Positions 45,795 through 59,165 of a stretch of DNA of 64,000 nucleotides are shown in pieces. Position numbers and translations under genes: made by a program. The stretch is from Diphasiastrum complanatum. Lineage: Eukaryota > Streptophyta > Lycopodiopsida > Lycopodiales > Lycopodiaceae. The notes under the pieces are model-generated. The model was not told where the DNA came from, did not search any database, and saw only the letters and a program-made list of their open reading frames with translations. The stretch lies in the NCBI GenBank assembly GCA_029204225.1, contig CM055113.1:25583462-25647461 (forward strand). Direction: 5' to 3'. How positions within the stretch are numbered: the first letter of the stretch is position 1; each line of letters opens with the position of its first letter.

Positions 45795-46619
45795 TCAATT
45801 TTTTTTCTTGAAGCAATTTGTGGCATAATGGCCTTTCTTGCCACAAAAGAAGCACTTAAGCTCTTTTTTCTTCTTCTTTGCAGTAGAATGTTGAGAGGAA
45901 TTCTCCTCCTCTTCATCTTGGTCTTTTGCTTTGTCCTTAGAGAAGTGTTGGTGTTGCTTTTTGCTCCTCTTTTTGTGCTTGGCAAATAGAAGTTTGCCAT
46001 CACCCTTATGATTGAGTGACAATTTGTCCATCCTTAATAGCTTGTTCTCATGCCTTGATTCTTCAACTATTAGCACTCCTTGCAAAGCCTCCAAGGTCGG
46101 TAGCTCTTCCGTGATAGCATAGGATTGGACAAGATTCTCACATTCATCCTTCAAGCCATTAGGTATGACTTGGACTAGCTCACTTTGTTTGATGGAATCT
46201 CCAATACAAGCAAGCTCCCTATGAATGCCTTGAACTCTCAAAACATAATTAGTGGCACTCTCATCATTCTTTTGACAACTTTGAAATATTTGATTTCTAA
46301 GATTGAGGATCCTAGAGGTATTTTTGGCCTCATAGATTGCTTTCAGAGTATCCCAAGCATCCTTGGCCGAAGTACAAGCACCAATCTCTCTCAAAATCTC
46401 ATTAGAGACATTAATCTTGATATAATGGAGAGCTATCCTATCTCTCTTCTTATACTTTTTTACTTCTTGAAGAACTTGAGGCTCCTCCTCAATCCCAAGT
46501 ATAATGTCCATCACATCTTGGAGTGTCAAGATTGACTCCATTCTAACATTCCAAATAGAATAGTTGGAGGTAGATAGTCTTTCACTAGATTCCAATAGGT
46601 AGAAACCCATGGATGCCAT
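45795..46619 (-). CDS. gag: Ty1/copia gag ORF of deleted family
   Basis: Open for 274 residues from MASMGFYLL at 46619 (upstream codons to 46757 look like leader). Blocks: NYSIWNVRMESILTLQDVMD, KDAWDTLKAIYEAKNTSR, NGLKDECENLVQSYAI, basic KHKKRSKKQHQH, acidic EEEEN, and the knuckle CFFCGKKGHYATNC. It is the best preserved part of this element. Because pol is internally deleted, this may be a gag-bearing non-autonomous element that depends on pol supplied by relatives such as the one at 57.2-59.2 kb. Confidence 0.85.
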   Translation of the reverse strand: MASMGFYLLESSERLSTSNYSIWNVRMESILTLQDVMDIILGIEEEPQVLQEVKKYKKRDRIALHYIKINVSNEILREIGACTSAKDAWDTLKAIYEAKNTSRILNLRNQIFQSCQKNDESATNYVLRVQGIHRELACIGDSIKQSELVQVIPNGLKDECENLVQSYAITEELPTLEALQGVLIVEESRHENKLLRMDKLSLNHKGDGKLLFAKHKKRSKKQHQHFSKDKAKDQDEEEENSSQHSTAKKKKKELKCFFCGKKGHYATNCFKKKN

Positions 46620-47610
46620 CAAAAGTAGTAAAGACTCCTTGTAATGAGACAATAAATGTTGCTTATCTCTCACTATAGGATCCTGGAAAGGTGTACTACC
46701 AACTCCTATGCAAGATCTTGCAAGAAAATGTGGGATGGATCTCACTAGCTTTTCCAATCTCTCTTGAACTAGATCTACTTCACATCAATTGATATAGGCA
46801 AAGTTTGTGTCAAACAATCTTTGGCACATGTGAAACAATGAAAGAATCCACAAATCACTCTAATACAATGGAATTGTAAGAAAACAATGTGACTATCACC
46901 TCAAAAGATTGACTAGATCTCAAATAGATGGGATTGACAAGCCACTTCTTGAATTTTTTGGTCAAACTAGCAAGATATGGATCAAACCAAAAGTGTCCAC
47001 ACAGGTCTAGGTGTCCTACCTAACCTTCTTCAAAGCTTATAACTTTTTATCGGCTCAACCAAATGGATCGAAACAAAGTGCTACGAAAACTAAACAATTC
47101 TAGCTTTCAAGGATATGTTTTGTTGATAACCATGCCACATTCATCAAATTGATTCCATATGTGATTTATGTATTGATTTTTTCTATCTTTGAAAGTTACT
47201 ATAAATTGGCTAGGAGTTAATCTTCTTCTTCTTTCAAGGATTTATGTCCACCAATCTAGACTTGTCTGCAAGATTAGAAGTTCTTAGAAGAGGAATATGA
47301 AAATATTGCGTCTGATAGCAACTTTTGGCACTCTTTTTCTTTCTTTTGTGAAATCTTCACATTTTTGGATATTTTTTTATTTTCAAGAGATTGTTACCAT
47401 AGAGGTATTATCTCCCCTTCATTGTTCATCATTCTAGATCAATCATGAATAGAATATTCAACCAAATAAAAATAAATAAATTAAACTAACTTCTCAACCA
47501 CCATAATCTTACCCTAATCCACCACAATGCAAAAACTAGCTCTACATGCCAAGACCAAGATGCCTAAATGCAAATCAACCACCATTCTGTCATAAAAGAA
47601 AAGAGTCAAT
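46620..47610. other. Leader/LTR remains, no gene
   Basis: Would hold the 5' leader and LTR of the minus-strand copia element, but no clear primer site is seen. No domain-bearing frame. Confidence 0.35.
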
Positions 47611-47631
47611 CAATCCCCAACAATGGAGCCA
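47611..47631 (-). other. Primer binding site (tRNA-Asp-like)
   Basis: The minus strand reads TGGCTCCATTGTTGGGGA followed by TTG. It differs from the tRNA-Asp site by transitions plus one transversion. It marks a minus-strand gypsy relic whose LTR would be at about 47640-48200. Confidence 0.5.
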
Positions 47632-48240
47632 AAGTTGTAGTGGCTTTACTCAACCTTCCTAGGATTCTACTTGGTTGATATGACAATGAGATGTAAATTA
47701 GTTTAGGAGGCTAGTTTCTCCTTTCCTATCACCATGCGGTAGTTCGTTCTCATGGGAGATATGCCTAATTTTGAGTTGATTAGCAATCTTCTATGGATTC
47801 CCAACTAGTAACCACTAACCACACAATAAATTTTTTCAACCACAATAATCATCCACACCAAAGATGCATAGGAGGTAAGTTATTTTTTCTTCTCTCTTCT
47901 CTTCTCTTAGAACTAGCAAGAATAGCAAATAACAAACAATAATACAAATGTAAAAGAACCACAAAAACCACAAGCAAAATGAGAGAGATAAGAGACAATG
48001 ATGTCCAAAATGCAAAATTGTAGAGTCTTCTCCTCTTGATTGAACATCCAAATGAAGTTAAAATGATACTCTATTTATAGTTAAGAAATGGCATTGTCCC
48101 TTCTTCCCGTCAACTAATTTTTGCCTCCCTTATCTTTCAATGTCATATATAAGATGGAAAGTACCTTGTAATATTAAATTGACTTTTAGGCCTCTAAATA
48201 ATTTTATTAATACCATGGCTCCTCCTATTCCTAAGTTATA
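47632..48240 (-). repeat. Probable gypsy LTR
   Basis: Lies next to the tRNA-Asp-like primer site. On the minus strand CTATAAATAGAG (about 48071-48082) is a good TATA box. No coding frame. Ends are not defined. Confidence 0.4.
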
Positions 48241-48247
48241 AAATTTG

Positions 48248-48337
48248 CCTAGTGTGGTTGGACTTATAGGGTGGGTCCCAAAGCCCTCACACTTAGGAGG
48301 GCTCTGGGACCCACATTATAAGTCCAACCCCACTGGG
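48248..48337. repeat. 41-bp-arm hairpin (foldback)
   Basis: Arms 48248-48288 and 48297-48337 pair with only a few mismatches around an 8-base loop (ACACTTAG). The outer stem reads GGTTGGACTTATA and its complement; the inner stem TGGGTCCCAAAGCCCTC pairs with GAGGGCTCTGGGACCCA. A third GTGGGTCCCA copy is at about 48359. Confidence 0.9.
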
Positions 48338-50879
48338 CACATATTGGGTCCTACTAAGTGGGTCCCATGGGAAAGCTACCTCAAGTTTTTGAAGGCTAAA
48401 AAACACCACAGGCCAAGCCAATCTACAGGTCAGCCTCAAGTTCCTAAAGCCAGCACAACCACACAATGAACAAGTGCTTCCACAATTGTGAAATAATCCA
48501 ACAATATTGCACCTTTTGCACATCAAAAAATCATGATATTTCCACCTACATATATAATCTTAGGCAACATGTTGAAGTCTAAGTAGAAGTTTTAAAAGAA
48601 AATTGCAATTCTTAAGATGTTAAAAAATGAGGTGAATAAAAAGACTTTGATTGTGGAAGAGACTTAATCTTGCCATCCTTTGCACTTGGGAATGGAGTTA
48701 TGATTACCTTACATGGTGAAAAGATCAATAGAAAATCCACTTTTCAATTCTTAGCAAGTTCACCAAGTTCTAACTTAGATACAATTTATGGATTCCAAAG
48801 TCGTCCCTAACGCGACTCATGCATATCATGTGATACATGTGCAATGCAACACCACCACAAAAAGTACATTGTGTTGGCCCACATAAGTCTTTTTCTCACC
48901 AATGTCTCTAGTGATTTGTCTACTTTTGGATTGTTACCATCACCTAGACATTGTCACTCCTTGTATTATATTGTTCTTGTTGGTACTTTTATAAACATGA
49001 GTTGTCTAATTTTTTTTTTATAAATTCTTTGTTAACGACAATGGTGTGATCTTCAATAAACTCAAAACTCTACGACATATGCAACAAGAACAATTATAAG
49101 CATGTAGTCAACTCTTGTCAAGATAATGTATCATATGATGCATGACTACTTAGGAAACTTCAGGAGATTAATATACAAAATGTTTCACAACATAGCATGT
49201 GAATATTCCAGTACTTTCTACAACATGCTCATATGTATTCCTTAATCAACTATCTTATTCTTAAGGGTTTGGAGATGGAAAAGTTGAATTTTTTGAAAGA
49301 AGTTCATTATTGAGTTAAATACTCATAGCTTGAAGTGCATAGGTCTCTAATATATGAAGGATATTGCTCTAGAAATCCATAGCATGGTGGACTAGACTTG
49401 GGTAAGTGAGTTTCTCCATCCACGTTTGAGATATGATCTTGTCATGAGGATTTGTCCACTAGATTTGAGTCCACATATTTGTGTGTGAGGATATATTGTA
49501 AATGTTGGTGGATGAAGTTTGAAGGTCATCCTCTGGAGGATATTACTACTTGGACTAAAGCTAACCACTACCTATTGGGGCATGTTGATGCTTGGATGAT
49601 AGTTGAAGACCACCCTTTGTTGTTGATGCTTCAAGAAAACCTTAGTAGTCACCCTAGATGGATGTTTCTAATTGGACAAAGCTTGAATGTTTCTCTATGA
49701 GATGTTAATGCATAGATGAAGTTTGAAGGCTGCATTTAGAGTTGTTGCTTGTGTTAAAAAGAAAATGATCATTCTACATAGGCTAAATTAGTTTATATTA
49801 TTTAATCTTGACTCTTCTACTTTCTACTAAGTAACTAGTTAAGTAGTAGTAGAGTGTGAATTGGGCTATTATTAACTCGACTTGTCCAACATATCGTGGA
49901 GATCCGACTTATTGACTATCCCAACTTAATTGGCCATGGCAACGACTCGCTCGACTCCGAATAGTCAAAGCCTTCTCATGCCAACTTTCTATATTGTGCA
50001 ACGACTTGGACAAGGACAGCAGCAGCCACAATCTCTTCCAGATGGCACAACGGCTGGGCCTTCTTCTTTGCACACTCATGTGCACATATGTAAATTGTAT
50101 ATAGATGACCATTGTAATCTAATTAAGTAAGTGAGTCAATTATAGTGAATTAGGGAGATAGACATCGAAGATGCTATCATGCATCAATTTTTTCTTTCAT
50201 ACTGATTGTCAGTAATAAGCTCATAGCTTTTATAGTGCAGAGTAAGCTTCCTAAGCACGCGGTTTTGTCCACTATTGTCTTCTGCTCATACCATCCATCT
50301 GACTTGTATTTCTATACATTATTTTGAATCAATCATTGTCTTTTATTGCATTCAAAGTTCTTGTCATATTTGTATCCATTGCTACTACATCTTCATGTCT
50401 GACTTTCTTACAACTTTGTCTGATTGTTTGCTCTTCTGCTTCTGCAAACAATCGAACAATTAAACTCTAGTTTTCTTTTGTGTTCGCCTACTGTAGTAGT
50501 AGTGCACGCACTGAGGAAAACATTGACCACTACCTTCGCACAGTAGTAGGAATGTTCCTATCCGATTGCTCAATGTGTTCGAGTCTTTAGACCATTTCTC
50601 CAACAATACTTAGTGAACAAGACTTGTAGCTCCGGAAGAATCGCTCAGTGGTTACTCTTGTTGTTGGGGGTTGAATTTAGAATCGTTGTACGCAAGGGGA
50701 AGCAACATTATATGTGTCACAAATTAAAGGAAAGGAGAATGCAGCCCAACAACCCGATGATGAGCTACTAGATGTTGTCTTATTGTATGTAGACATAGTA
50801 CCGGATTGATCCACAAACATTGTTGAATATTTAATCTGGGGCCAACCAGACAATTCCTTAGCCAAGGCAGAATAGCAAA
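48338..50879. other. Unassigned AT-rich sequence
   Basis: No domain-bearing frame found on either strand. The stretch 50160-50680 has LTR-like features (CTCTTCTGCTTCTGCAAACA near 50430) but no defined ends. Confidence 0.4.
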
Positions 50880-51240
50880 AGGCAGTACTTAAAATTTCTC
50901 CTTACAAGTTGATTATCAGGGCCAATTGTATCGCGACAAGGGCCTGACAATGTCCTCAGAAGATGTGTTCTTCCACATGAAACCACCCAAATTATATCGT
51001 TATCACATGAAGACATGGGTGGTGGTCATTTCGCATCAAACATTACTGTCGGGATGCTGGTGGCCGACAAATCACAGGGATACAAAAGAAGAAAATGTGA
51101 TTTATGACAGAAGACCTACCAGGATTAATTATGATCTATTACATCTAGTCATAGCTCAGGCATATATCATTGTGGCTATAGATTATCTAACCAAATGGGT
51201 AGAAGCCAAGGGCGTAAGAGTGGCCAATAATGACATGTAG
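50880..51240 (+). pseudogene. Ty3/gypsy integrase fragment
   Basis: Scattered over three frames: GQLYRDKG-like start, GGGHFASNITVGMLVADKSQ (the HHCC-finger region), GCWWPTNHRDTKEENV, then RPTRINYDLLHLVIAQAYII and AIDYLTKWVEAKGV, the integrase core with its first catalytic Asp. It stops after NNDM. The IVAIDYLTKWVEA form fits Athila/Tat-type gypsy elements, matching the tRNA-Asp primer sites elsewhere in the window. Confidence 0.8.
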
Positions 51241-52076
51241 ATAACTTACAGATAGGACTCTATACTACAAGCACTCATTACAGCAAGATCCAAGCAAAAT
51301 GCAAACCTAGATGGAAACAAGAAGGTAGGAAGACATTATTACACAACAAGTACCCAATGACAATGCAGATTAGACTTAAAAATATTAGGCGATTTAGCAA
51401 AATAAAAGAAAAAATCACTCAAAATGATGGATCAACTATCAAATCTTCCTAAGAACATTCATAGAGCTCACCATAGATAGATCTGAATCATATGAAGCTC
51501 TGCAAGAGTTACTTGTGAAGGAACAATGAAAACATGGGCTTTGCAAAAGTTCAAACTGAGGTAATCTTGAAAACCTTCATAGGCCATCAAGATCATCAAA
51601 CTAACCTTCGCAAGAAACAAATTTGTTCCTGCTCTACAAATCATTGCATGACTTTCAAAAACTTCATAGGGCATGCAAATAAACTTATGAACCTTCACCA
51701 ACTTCTTAGAGATCTTAGAAAATCATGAAGATGGTACCTACAAAATTTGGTATTGACCTGAGCTATGAAAAGTGTACTCTCCTAATACGCCTTTTAATTC
51801 TCCACTATAAAAGCAGAGAAGTCGAGTCATTTGTCACTTTTTCTAGTGAAGCTCTTGCCATTTTTACATTGAATTTTCAACTGTTTTCAAAAGCCTTTAA
51901 AATTTTCACGTACCATCCTTAACCTACAAAGACACCGCATCCAGATCTACATCTCTCCACTTCACTCCAATCACCCTGATAGCCACCATTTCTCTCATTT
52001 CACCTCCTTCGCCTTACCAAACCTTCTTTACCAACCAAACCTATCCAATCCATCTACCGTCCATCATCCTTCATCA
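51241..52076. other. Spacer, no gene seen
   Basis: AT-rich, with no recognisable frame. CTATAAAAGC near 51804 could be a TATA box for the ORF relic that follows. Confidence 0.35.
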
Positions 52077-52990
52077 TGGCATCCTTCACCACTCTAATAA
52101 CCAACCATCTAGCCCATCCGACAAAACCGATACTACCCAAATCTCCCACCTCAACGTCTTTTTTGGGTGAAATCTATGATCTTCCTACGGACACCCAAAT
52201 CGCTCCCTAGATCCAATCAACCCAACAACTTCTTGAAGCGATGGGCATTTAGCCTCAACTTTTCACCTGCGCCCTCTATCTAGACTTCTTTATTGAGGCC
52301 TTTGGGACTTGTGATAAAGATAAGTCTAGATTCTACATCCACTACCAAGGTACTACGTACAAAGTGCGTGTGAACCGCCTTGCTGGCCGCCATCAGCATT
52401 GTGTCTGGTGATAGACCCAAGCCATCACACCACCAAGCCTCTGCTGCCATCACCTCTTTTTTGGATGCTTCAATACCCTGATGTCACACTAACGACGGGT
52501 ATCTGATCGAAGCCATCACCGACCCAGTCATCCAAGTCACCTCCTAAGCAACTTCTTAGCCATTGGAAGTTTGTGAAGGACTGCATTCCTTATCTCCTTC
52601 TACACATGATTGTAGATTCTCATAAAGGTTCTCAACAAACACAGTAGTGCCCTATGACTGGCACAATTTTGTAACTTCAGAGCTAACAAAGACCATCAAG
52701 TCCAACTCATGCTAGAAGTTCATCGTAGGTCCACTTCTGCCCACCCTCGCCATTACCCTCCTCGACCAAAAAGTTCATGGATTTCACCGCACATTTGTCC
52801 TCACCACCGCTATACCCTCCACCGGCCAATGACCTCCCATCCTTCCTTCTGACACACCCTCCACCAAAAATGCATGTGCAACTCTACTTCGTCCACCTCC
52901 CTAACTCCAACCTGCAACACCCGCTGCCATGCCACAACCATGGTTTTTGTTGGAAGAAGGAGGGTGTGTGGGTGTGAGAGACAAAAATAA
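52077..52990 (+). pseudogene. Degenerate gypsy-like ORF
   Basis: Begins MASFTTLITNHLAHPTKP at 52077, then GEIYDLPTDTQIAP, stop, IQSTQQLLEAMG, FTCALYLDFFIEAFGTCDKD and YIHYQGTTYKVRVNRLAG. Stops become frequent afterwards. The style recalls the extra ORF of Athila-type elements, but no firm motif proves it. Next to a gypsy integrase fragment on the same strand. Confidence 0.35.
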
Positions 52991-52999
52991 ATAGCTCGA

Positions 53000-53910
53000 A
53001 AAGAAAACAAACATGAAAAAGAAGCGAACTCGAAACTCAAATGAGAAACGAACTAGAACAGAATGTGTTTGTGTGCAGCAGAATGAGCTATATTACTTCT
53101 TCCCTAAGGATGACTACGCCTATCAGAAACGAAGTGAACAGAACGTTAGTAATAGAAATCACGGTCGTTCTGATTACACAACCAAACGTTAACAAAACGT
53201 CAGAAGAATAATTCGTCGCAAAATAGCTAGACAAATTATCTGTTGCGAATGATTCACGAAAGAGCTAGACTGAGCTCGACTGATAATCAATCGCGAATGA
53301 TTCGCAAAAGGCAAGACTAAATATTAGTCGTAAATAACTAGACTAGTAATAACTCGCTAAGAACAGATTATTAGATTGAGCAACAAGAAAAGTCAGATAG
53401 AATGAAAATCAAGCAAAGTAATATTGACACAAATATGAACGCAGAACAAAGAGCTATTATCAGATTAAGTATAGCAAAATATACATGTCAATAATGCGGT
53501 AGAGCACAAGACAATAGCGGACAAAACTACGTGCTCTACAAAGCTAATTCAATCTGTAAAGGAAACCTATTACTGACAATAAAGAATCAATGCGCAAGGT
53601 ATCTACTTTGTCTGTCTCTGATAAGCTTCTGATGTTATATCTTACACACGCAGTTGTTCTCTTGATCTCTCAATCAGTCTGAATACGCAAATGGTATTCA
53701 GTATATATACACAATGTTACAGGTGTGCAGATGAAGAAAGTACAGAGTGGATGTGCTATCTGTAGGAGATCATGGGTGGCTGATGTCGTTGTCAAAACTG
53801 ATTGCACAGTTGCATGGGATGAGCGTGAGAAGGCCACGACGTCTGCTTTTGTTGAGGTGAACGTTGGTGAAGATGCAAAAATTGCATCACTCTAACAAAA
53901 TGCCTTAGGA
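53000..53910. repeat. LTR-like region with palindrome pair
   Basis: Organised like the 16.3-16.8 kb LTR: GCGAATGATTC-type palindromes at 53243-53262 and 53291-53310, then CTCTCAATCAGTCTGAAT and a TATATATAC box near 53703. No coding frame. Probably a related, diverged LTR. Confidence 0.4.
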
Positions 53911-54060
53911 TTTGATTTACAAGGTGCCTTCACTTTCTAGGGCACCTTTGGCATTTTGTAAGGCAGTGTCACCTTTTTCGTCTGTCACAAAAATGCATGT
54001 AAAAACACAGTGTCGTGTTTTTCGCCTTTTCTTCGTCATGAGAATTTACTTTTATTTATG

Positions 54061-54250
54061 CAGACTGTGCGACAACGTAGCTTTATCATTTTTTAAACTC
54101 GATTCTCAAAGTTCTTTACCAGGAGTAGCTTCCGGCTTCTCCTCAATTGGTTCTACCCATTGCTATAGACCTTCGCCCTTCAACAAGAGTGAAGTCTTTA
54201 ATTTTCAAATCAAGTAGTTTGAACCTTCTGGGTCTAAGATTGTAGTGATC
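54061..54250 (-). pseudogene. Copia gag fragment (second family, second copy)
   Basis: Minus-strand reading EGSNYLIWKLKTSLLLKGEG, a stop, VEPIEEKPEATPGKELREWS. It matches 15733-16089 closely. It is cut on the left by unrelated sequence. Confidence 0.75.
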
Positions 54251-54394
54251 TTAGCTTGAATATTGATGATCGACGACATCTTTTAATTTTAAATAACTTC
54301 CAAATAGCGGCTTACTGATGGATGTATGAAGAATGTTGAGAGAGATGCAAAGATACCACTGTATCAACTTTAATACCGTATGCTTTGACACCAC

Positions 54395-54655
54395 TGTAGG
54401 AAAATATTAATTATTCTTCCACAGAGAACATGATGCAAGTTTGAATAAATCAAACTAATATCAGTGTCTTCAATCGGATTTGTATATGATCTATGTACTA
54501 ATAGAATAGTTTTAGTTTTGATTGAATATGCGTGCAAAAATTATATGCAAAATTAAGAGACAACTTAAGACAATATAGACAATAAAAAACTATTGATCAA
54601 ATGAATTTTATAACTCTGAATCTGAATCATCAATATACATCTCTTGTTGTTGTGA
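54395..54655 (-). repeat. Truncated LTR of second copia family
   Basis: Starts TGTAGGAAAATATT directly after an iMet-like primer site (minus-strand GTGGTGTCAAAGCA at 54381-54394) and aligns with 16265-16545. It is cut at 54655. Confidence 0.7.
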
Positions 54656-57200
54656 AAAATGTGGATCTTGAATGGATCCAAACTCCCAAAATACGTGGCT
54701 AAGATCTTTGCACAACAAGCTACAAAAGCTAGAAATGGCAAAGCATCCTAACGCTACATTTGATACACATGAACTTGACAAAGCATTCAAGAGACAAAAG
54801 AAGCTAATAAAAGGTACTGATGACAATAAAAAACAACAGCATACCAGCCTTACAACAGTAGCCTACCACTTTTAGAAACCTCTTAAGACCATACACAAAA
54901 GCTTGAAGACAATACACAAAGCAATGCTCTCAATGGACATGTTTGCTAAGAAATGTTGACAATTTTCACACTCCGTCTTCAACTTAACTTGCTAGTTCTA
55001 CAACACTACTTTGCTCCAACCTAAAAATGATCTGCATCATGATAATAGATCTCTTCTCAAGTGCTCTAATATGTACAATATGAAGTAAAACATAATTGAT
55101 ATAGATAATAGTGTCCATATAGGATGCTTCACTATTTTTTACATCGATTTTACATAAATGGTGATCATGATACATGTAAAAGGACATAGAATCATAATGA
55201 AAGGATTCCTCCATGTATCCACCTTGAATTCTCTGTAAAACAGCAGCAAACAATTTGTAAGTGAAAGTAACCAACAATTGTTTGCATGCCTCCTCCACAT
55301 TCCACTATGCCCATAGTGCATGCACCATGTATCTCCATGAATGAACCTCCATCACCACCTTGCCTTTGTAGATCTCCAATCCATGAAAGCCCTTGAGTGA
55401 ATGAATGCCAAGAACTCCACTGATCATCTAGTTGTCCTATAATCACTATACAAAATTATCTCTTGTTCCCAAACACTGGAGAATCCATTTATTTGGATGA
55501 CTGGCATGCCTATCAGATGGATACCCAAAATTCACATCTGATTATGTGACTTAGACAGAAGAATTAACATGGTTCAATATTACATTCTGGTCCTTTCTAG
55601 TTCATGATAAGCTTCAAACCCCTACCGATGCATCAAACCTAGGGACAAACTTCAGTCAACTAACAGATCCAATGTAATCCACATATCAAATTCCACTTCT
55701 AGCCCTCACAATTGACATCCAAAACTACGGATAGCTCAATGGTTACTAAGATATCAGTTACGCATTAAATTGAATGAATTCTAACCAAGAAATTAATAAC
55801 CAGTATTAAGCAATTATTTACAGGGATTACCAAAATCCTAACTGTGAAATACATTTCCTAATCACACTTACTACCTCTGATGTCCACTCTTCTTCCCTCT
55901 TTAGAATTTTCAGTTTCCTGAAAATCTATTTCAGCTAAGGTACCAAGAAGACGTAACGACATTAGTAAATGTTTAAAAAACTAATTACTGTAGGAAAAAG
56001 TCCAAAACAAGTCATTTATGTCCTATATCTGGGCTGAATATCCGATATATCAAAAATCATTTACTAGTATGTGAAATCATACTAGTCTAATCTTTTGAAT
56101 ATAATTCAACATAGGAGTTTACTAGAAATGAAATCAGTTATGTAATTCCTATTATTATAATTTCTCCAATAAAATTGGACTGTTTTTTCTTTCTATTGAC
56201 TGGTTTGGCATTACTCCATTAATATTGACAAAACCTATCCAAATGTAGAATATGAAATTACATAAATGAAAATCCTACCAATAGGATTTCGGTAACTCTT
56301 AAACCGTATCCTGTCAAATTTACTGACTAGATAAAGAATACCATTGCCACTCATCCAGTCTGGTCATTTCATATTGTTTGACGATTTTAATTCAAATTTA
56401 ATGAGTATCATGCACAAACATTCACTTGGCTGATTTCTATCGATCAACATCGATTAGAAAACTATCAGACAAGTAACTAATTTCAAATTTTAACCAATTT
56501 GAAATTCAACAAAAAGAAAAAAAATCAAATTTTAACTTTCAATCTGGAAGTTCCAAACTCCAAAAATTAAAAGAAACATAGTAAAAAACTGTCGGCAATT
56601 CATTGTGGTTCCTTCCGTCAATTTTAACTTATCTATCACCGAGAAATAATTTAGACTTAGTGAAAACACCGTGATCAATTTTTAACTGATAAACTCAGTT
56701 TATTAAATTCACTAATCTAAACTGATTCCATAGATAACGAAAAAATGACCAAAATTTTGATTTTTTCCAAAAAACTCAATTTTTACTTTAGTTTACGTAA
56801 TTCAAAAATTCTGACGAAAATACTGTTAGTACAAAAGGCAATCAAAGTCGAAAAAATCGAAACGCTGTCCGATTCCTAATGTTACTAACCCAATGTCAAA
56901 CTGGCATGCAAAGCACACTACATCAATCATAAATGTCATTACGAAAATTTTTTACGTAAATTCCAGTTTTACAAAATTTGTTAGCCATTGACACTGATTT
57001 GCCAGTGACCCCATTGTCAAAGCACATGCGTATGACCACTCAAATCGATTGTAAATCCCTCGTGCATGTCAGAATTACTCTGAGAATCAGCATGCAACTA
57101 ATCCATGCTAACACAATGCTACAAATTAGGGAAATGACTGGCATGCAATCAGAACAATTCCAAATTTTGTAAATTTTACTCACAAAACTGCAAAACTTCA
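54656..57200. other. AT-rich spacer
   Basis: No recognised domain. The small frame at 54672-54875 is Lys-rich and helical without a family signature. 56.3-56.8 kb is very AT-rich. Confidence 0.45.
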
Positions 57201-57201
57201 T

Positions 57202-59165
57202 ATGATCATAACTTTGAGGCTATCTACCTCAAATTGTTCTATTTGGAAGGTTAGAATGGAGTCTATCCTTACACTCCAAGATGTGATGGACATTGTACTT
57301 GGGATTGAGGAGGATCCACAAGTCCTTCAAGGAGTACAAAAGTATAAGAAGAGAGCTAGGATGGCTCTCCATTATATCGAAATGAATGTCTCCAATGAGA
57401 TTTTGAGGAGATTGGTGCTTGCACTTCGACCAAGGATGCTTGGGATACTCTCAAAGCAATCTATGAGGCCAAGAATACCTCAAGACTCCTCACCCTTAGA
57501 AATCAAATTCTCCAAAGTTCTCAAAAGAGAGTGATGAGAATGCCACTAATTATGTGTTGAGAGTGAAAGATACTTACAGGGAGCTTGCTTGTATTGGAGA
57601 TGCCATTAATCAAAGTGAGCTAGTCCAAGTCATACTTAATGGCTTGAGAGATGGTATGAGAACCTTGTCCAGTCCTATGCTGTCAAGAAAGATCTACCTA
57701 CTTTGGAGGCTTTGCAAGGAGTGCTAATAGCTGAAGAATAAATGCATGAGAACAAGCTATTAAGGATGGAGAAATTATCTCTCAATCATAATGGTGATGG
57801 CAAAGCTCTATTTGCCAAGCACAAGGGGAGGATCAAGAAGCAACACCAACACTTATCCAAGGACAAAGCAAAAGATAAGATCCAAGATGAAGAGGAGGAT
57901 GATTCCTCTCATGCTTCTACCTCAAATAAGAAGAAGAATAGCAATGTTTCTTTTGTGGCAAGAAGGGCCACTATGCTACAAATTTCTTCAAGAAGAATAA
58001 TCAATTCAAGCAAGCCAACATATGAAATGAGAAAGAAGACTCTATTGCAAGTGATGGAGAGGGATCTCTTATGGTCTCTAGTTTTTCTTTCAAAAAGGAT
58101 GGATCTTGATACATTGATAGTGGAGCATCTTCACATCTGTGTAGCTCCATGGAGTCCTTCACATCTATCATGCGTTATGGAGGAGCTAAGAAGACTATCT
58201 ATACAGCAAACGACCAAGAATGCAATATTGAAGGCATAGTGAGTATTCCCTTGAAGACTTCATCTTCCAAAGCTCTTTCTCTCAACAAGGTTCTTTTTGT
58301 GCCTAATCTTACAAAGAACATCATAAGCGTTGGCCAACTTCTTGATGGTGGCCTTGATGTGAAATTTAATATTGATACTTGTATTATCAAGAGAAACGAT
58401 GAGATCCTTGCACATGGACCAAGATTTGGAGGCATATACATGCTTGATCCAAGAGAGAGCTGTGATATTGCTTATGTGACAAAGCTTTCCAAGGAGGAGT
58501 TATGGCATAGGAAGTTGGGACATCCCGACTACAAATCCATGCTTTCTACGATCAAAGAAGCCAAGGCTATTGGCTTGCCAAAGAATCTTTCCAAGGAGAT
58601 CAAGCCATGTGAGGCTTGTGCAATTGCAAAATCACACAAGAAAGCATCAAAGATCCTCCATCAAGAGCACACATCCTTTGGAGTTGATACACTTGGATGT
58701 GCACTTCTCATCATCTAAAAGCAAGGGAGGAGCCACTTGCTTAGTGACATTTATTGATGATTTCACAAGATATACATGGTTATATCTTCTTTCTTCTAAA
58801 TCCTTGGTGATGATCACTTACTTATCCTCAAAGCATATGTTGAGAAGAAATTTTCATTGAAGATCAAGGCTTTGAGGTGTGATGGAGGAGGAGAGTACAT
58901 CTCCAACAAATTCCATGACTATTGTGAGCAAGAAGACATAAAGAGGGAGTTTTCTTGTGCTTACTCACCATCTCAAAATGGAGTGGCTGAGAGAAAGAAT
59001 AGGTCCTTATGTGCGTGTGCAATAGCCATAAGGATTGAAGCATCTTGGCCTAAAGACTTTTGGGGAGAAGCTATAAATTGTGCAAATTATCTTTGCAATA
59101 GGCTCCCACATCTTGCTCTTGAAGGAAGGACACCATATGAGTTCTTATTCAAAAAGAAGACTTAG
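57202..59165 (+). pseudogene. Copia gag-protease-integrase relic
   Basis: Plus strand, same family as 44.2-46.6 kb but with pol undeleted. Gag: SNCSIWKVRMESILTLQDVM, a frame change near 57410, NGLRDG, KHKGRIKKQHQH, and a knuckle (CFFCGKKGHYATN) in a third frame near 57945. Protease: YIDSGASSHLCSS near 58110. GAG-pre-integrase with ELWHRKLGHPDYKSML and CEACAIAKSHKKASK (HHCC finger). Integrase core: FIDDFTRYTWLYLLSS, LRCDGGGEYISNKF, SPSQNGVAERKNRSL (catalytic D and E regions), TPYEFLFKKK. It ends after HLRVFGT; RT and RNase H are missing. It serves as the template for recognising the deletions in the other two copies. Confidence 0.85.
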
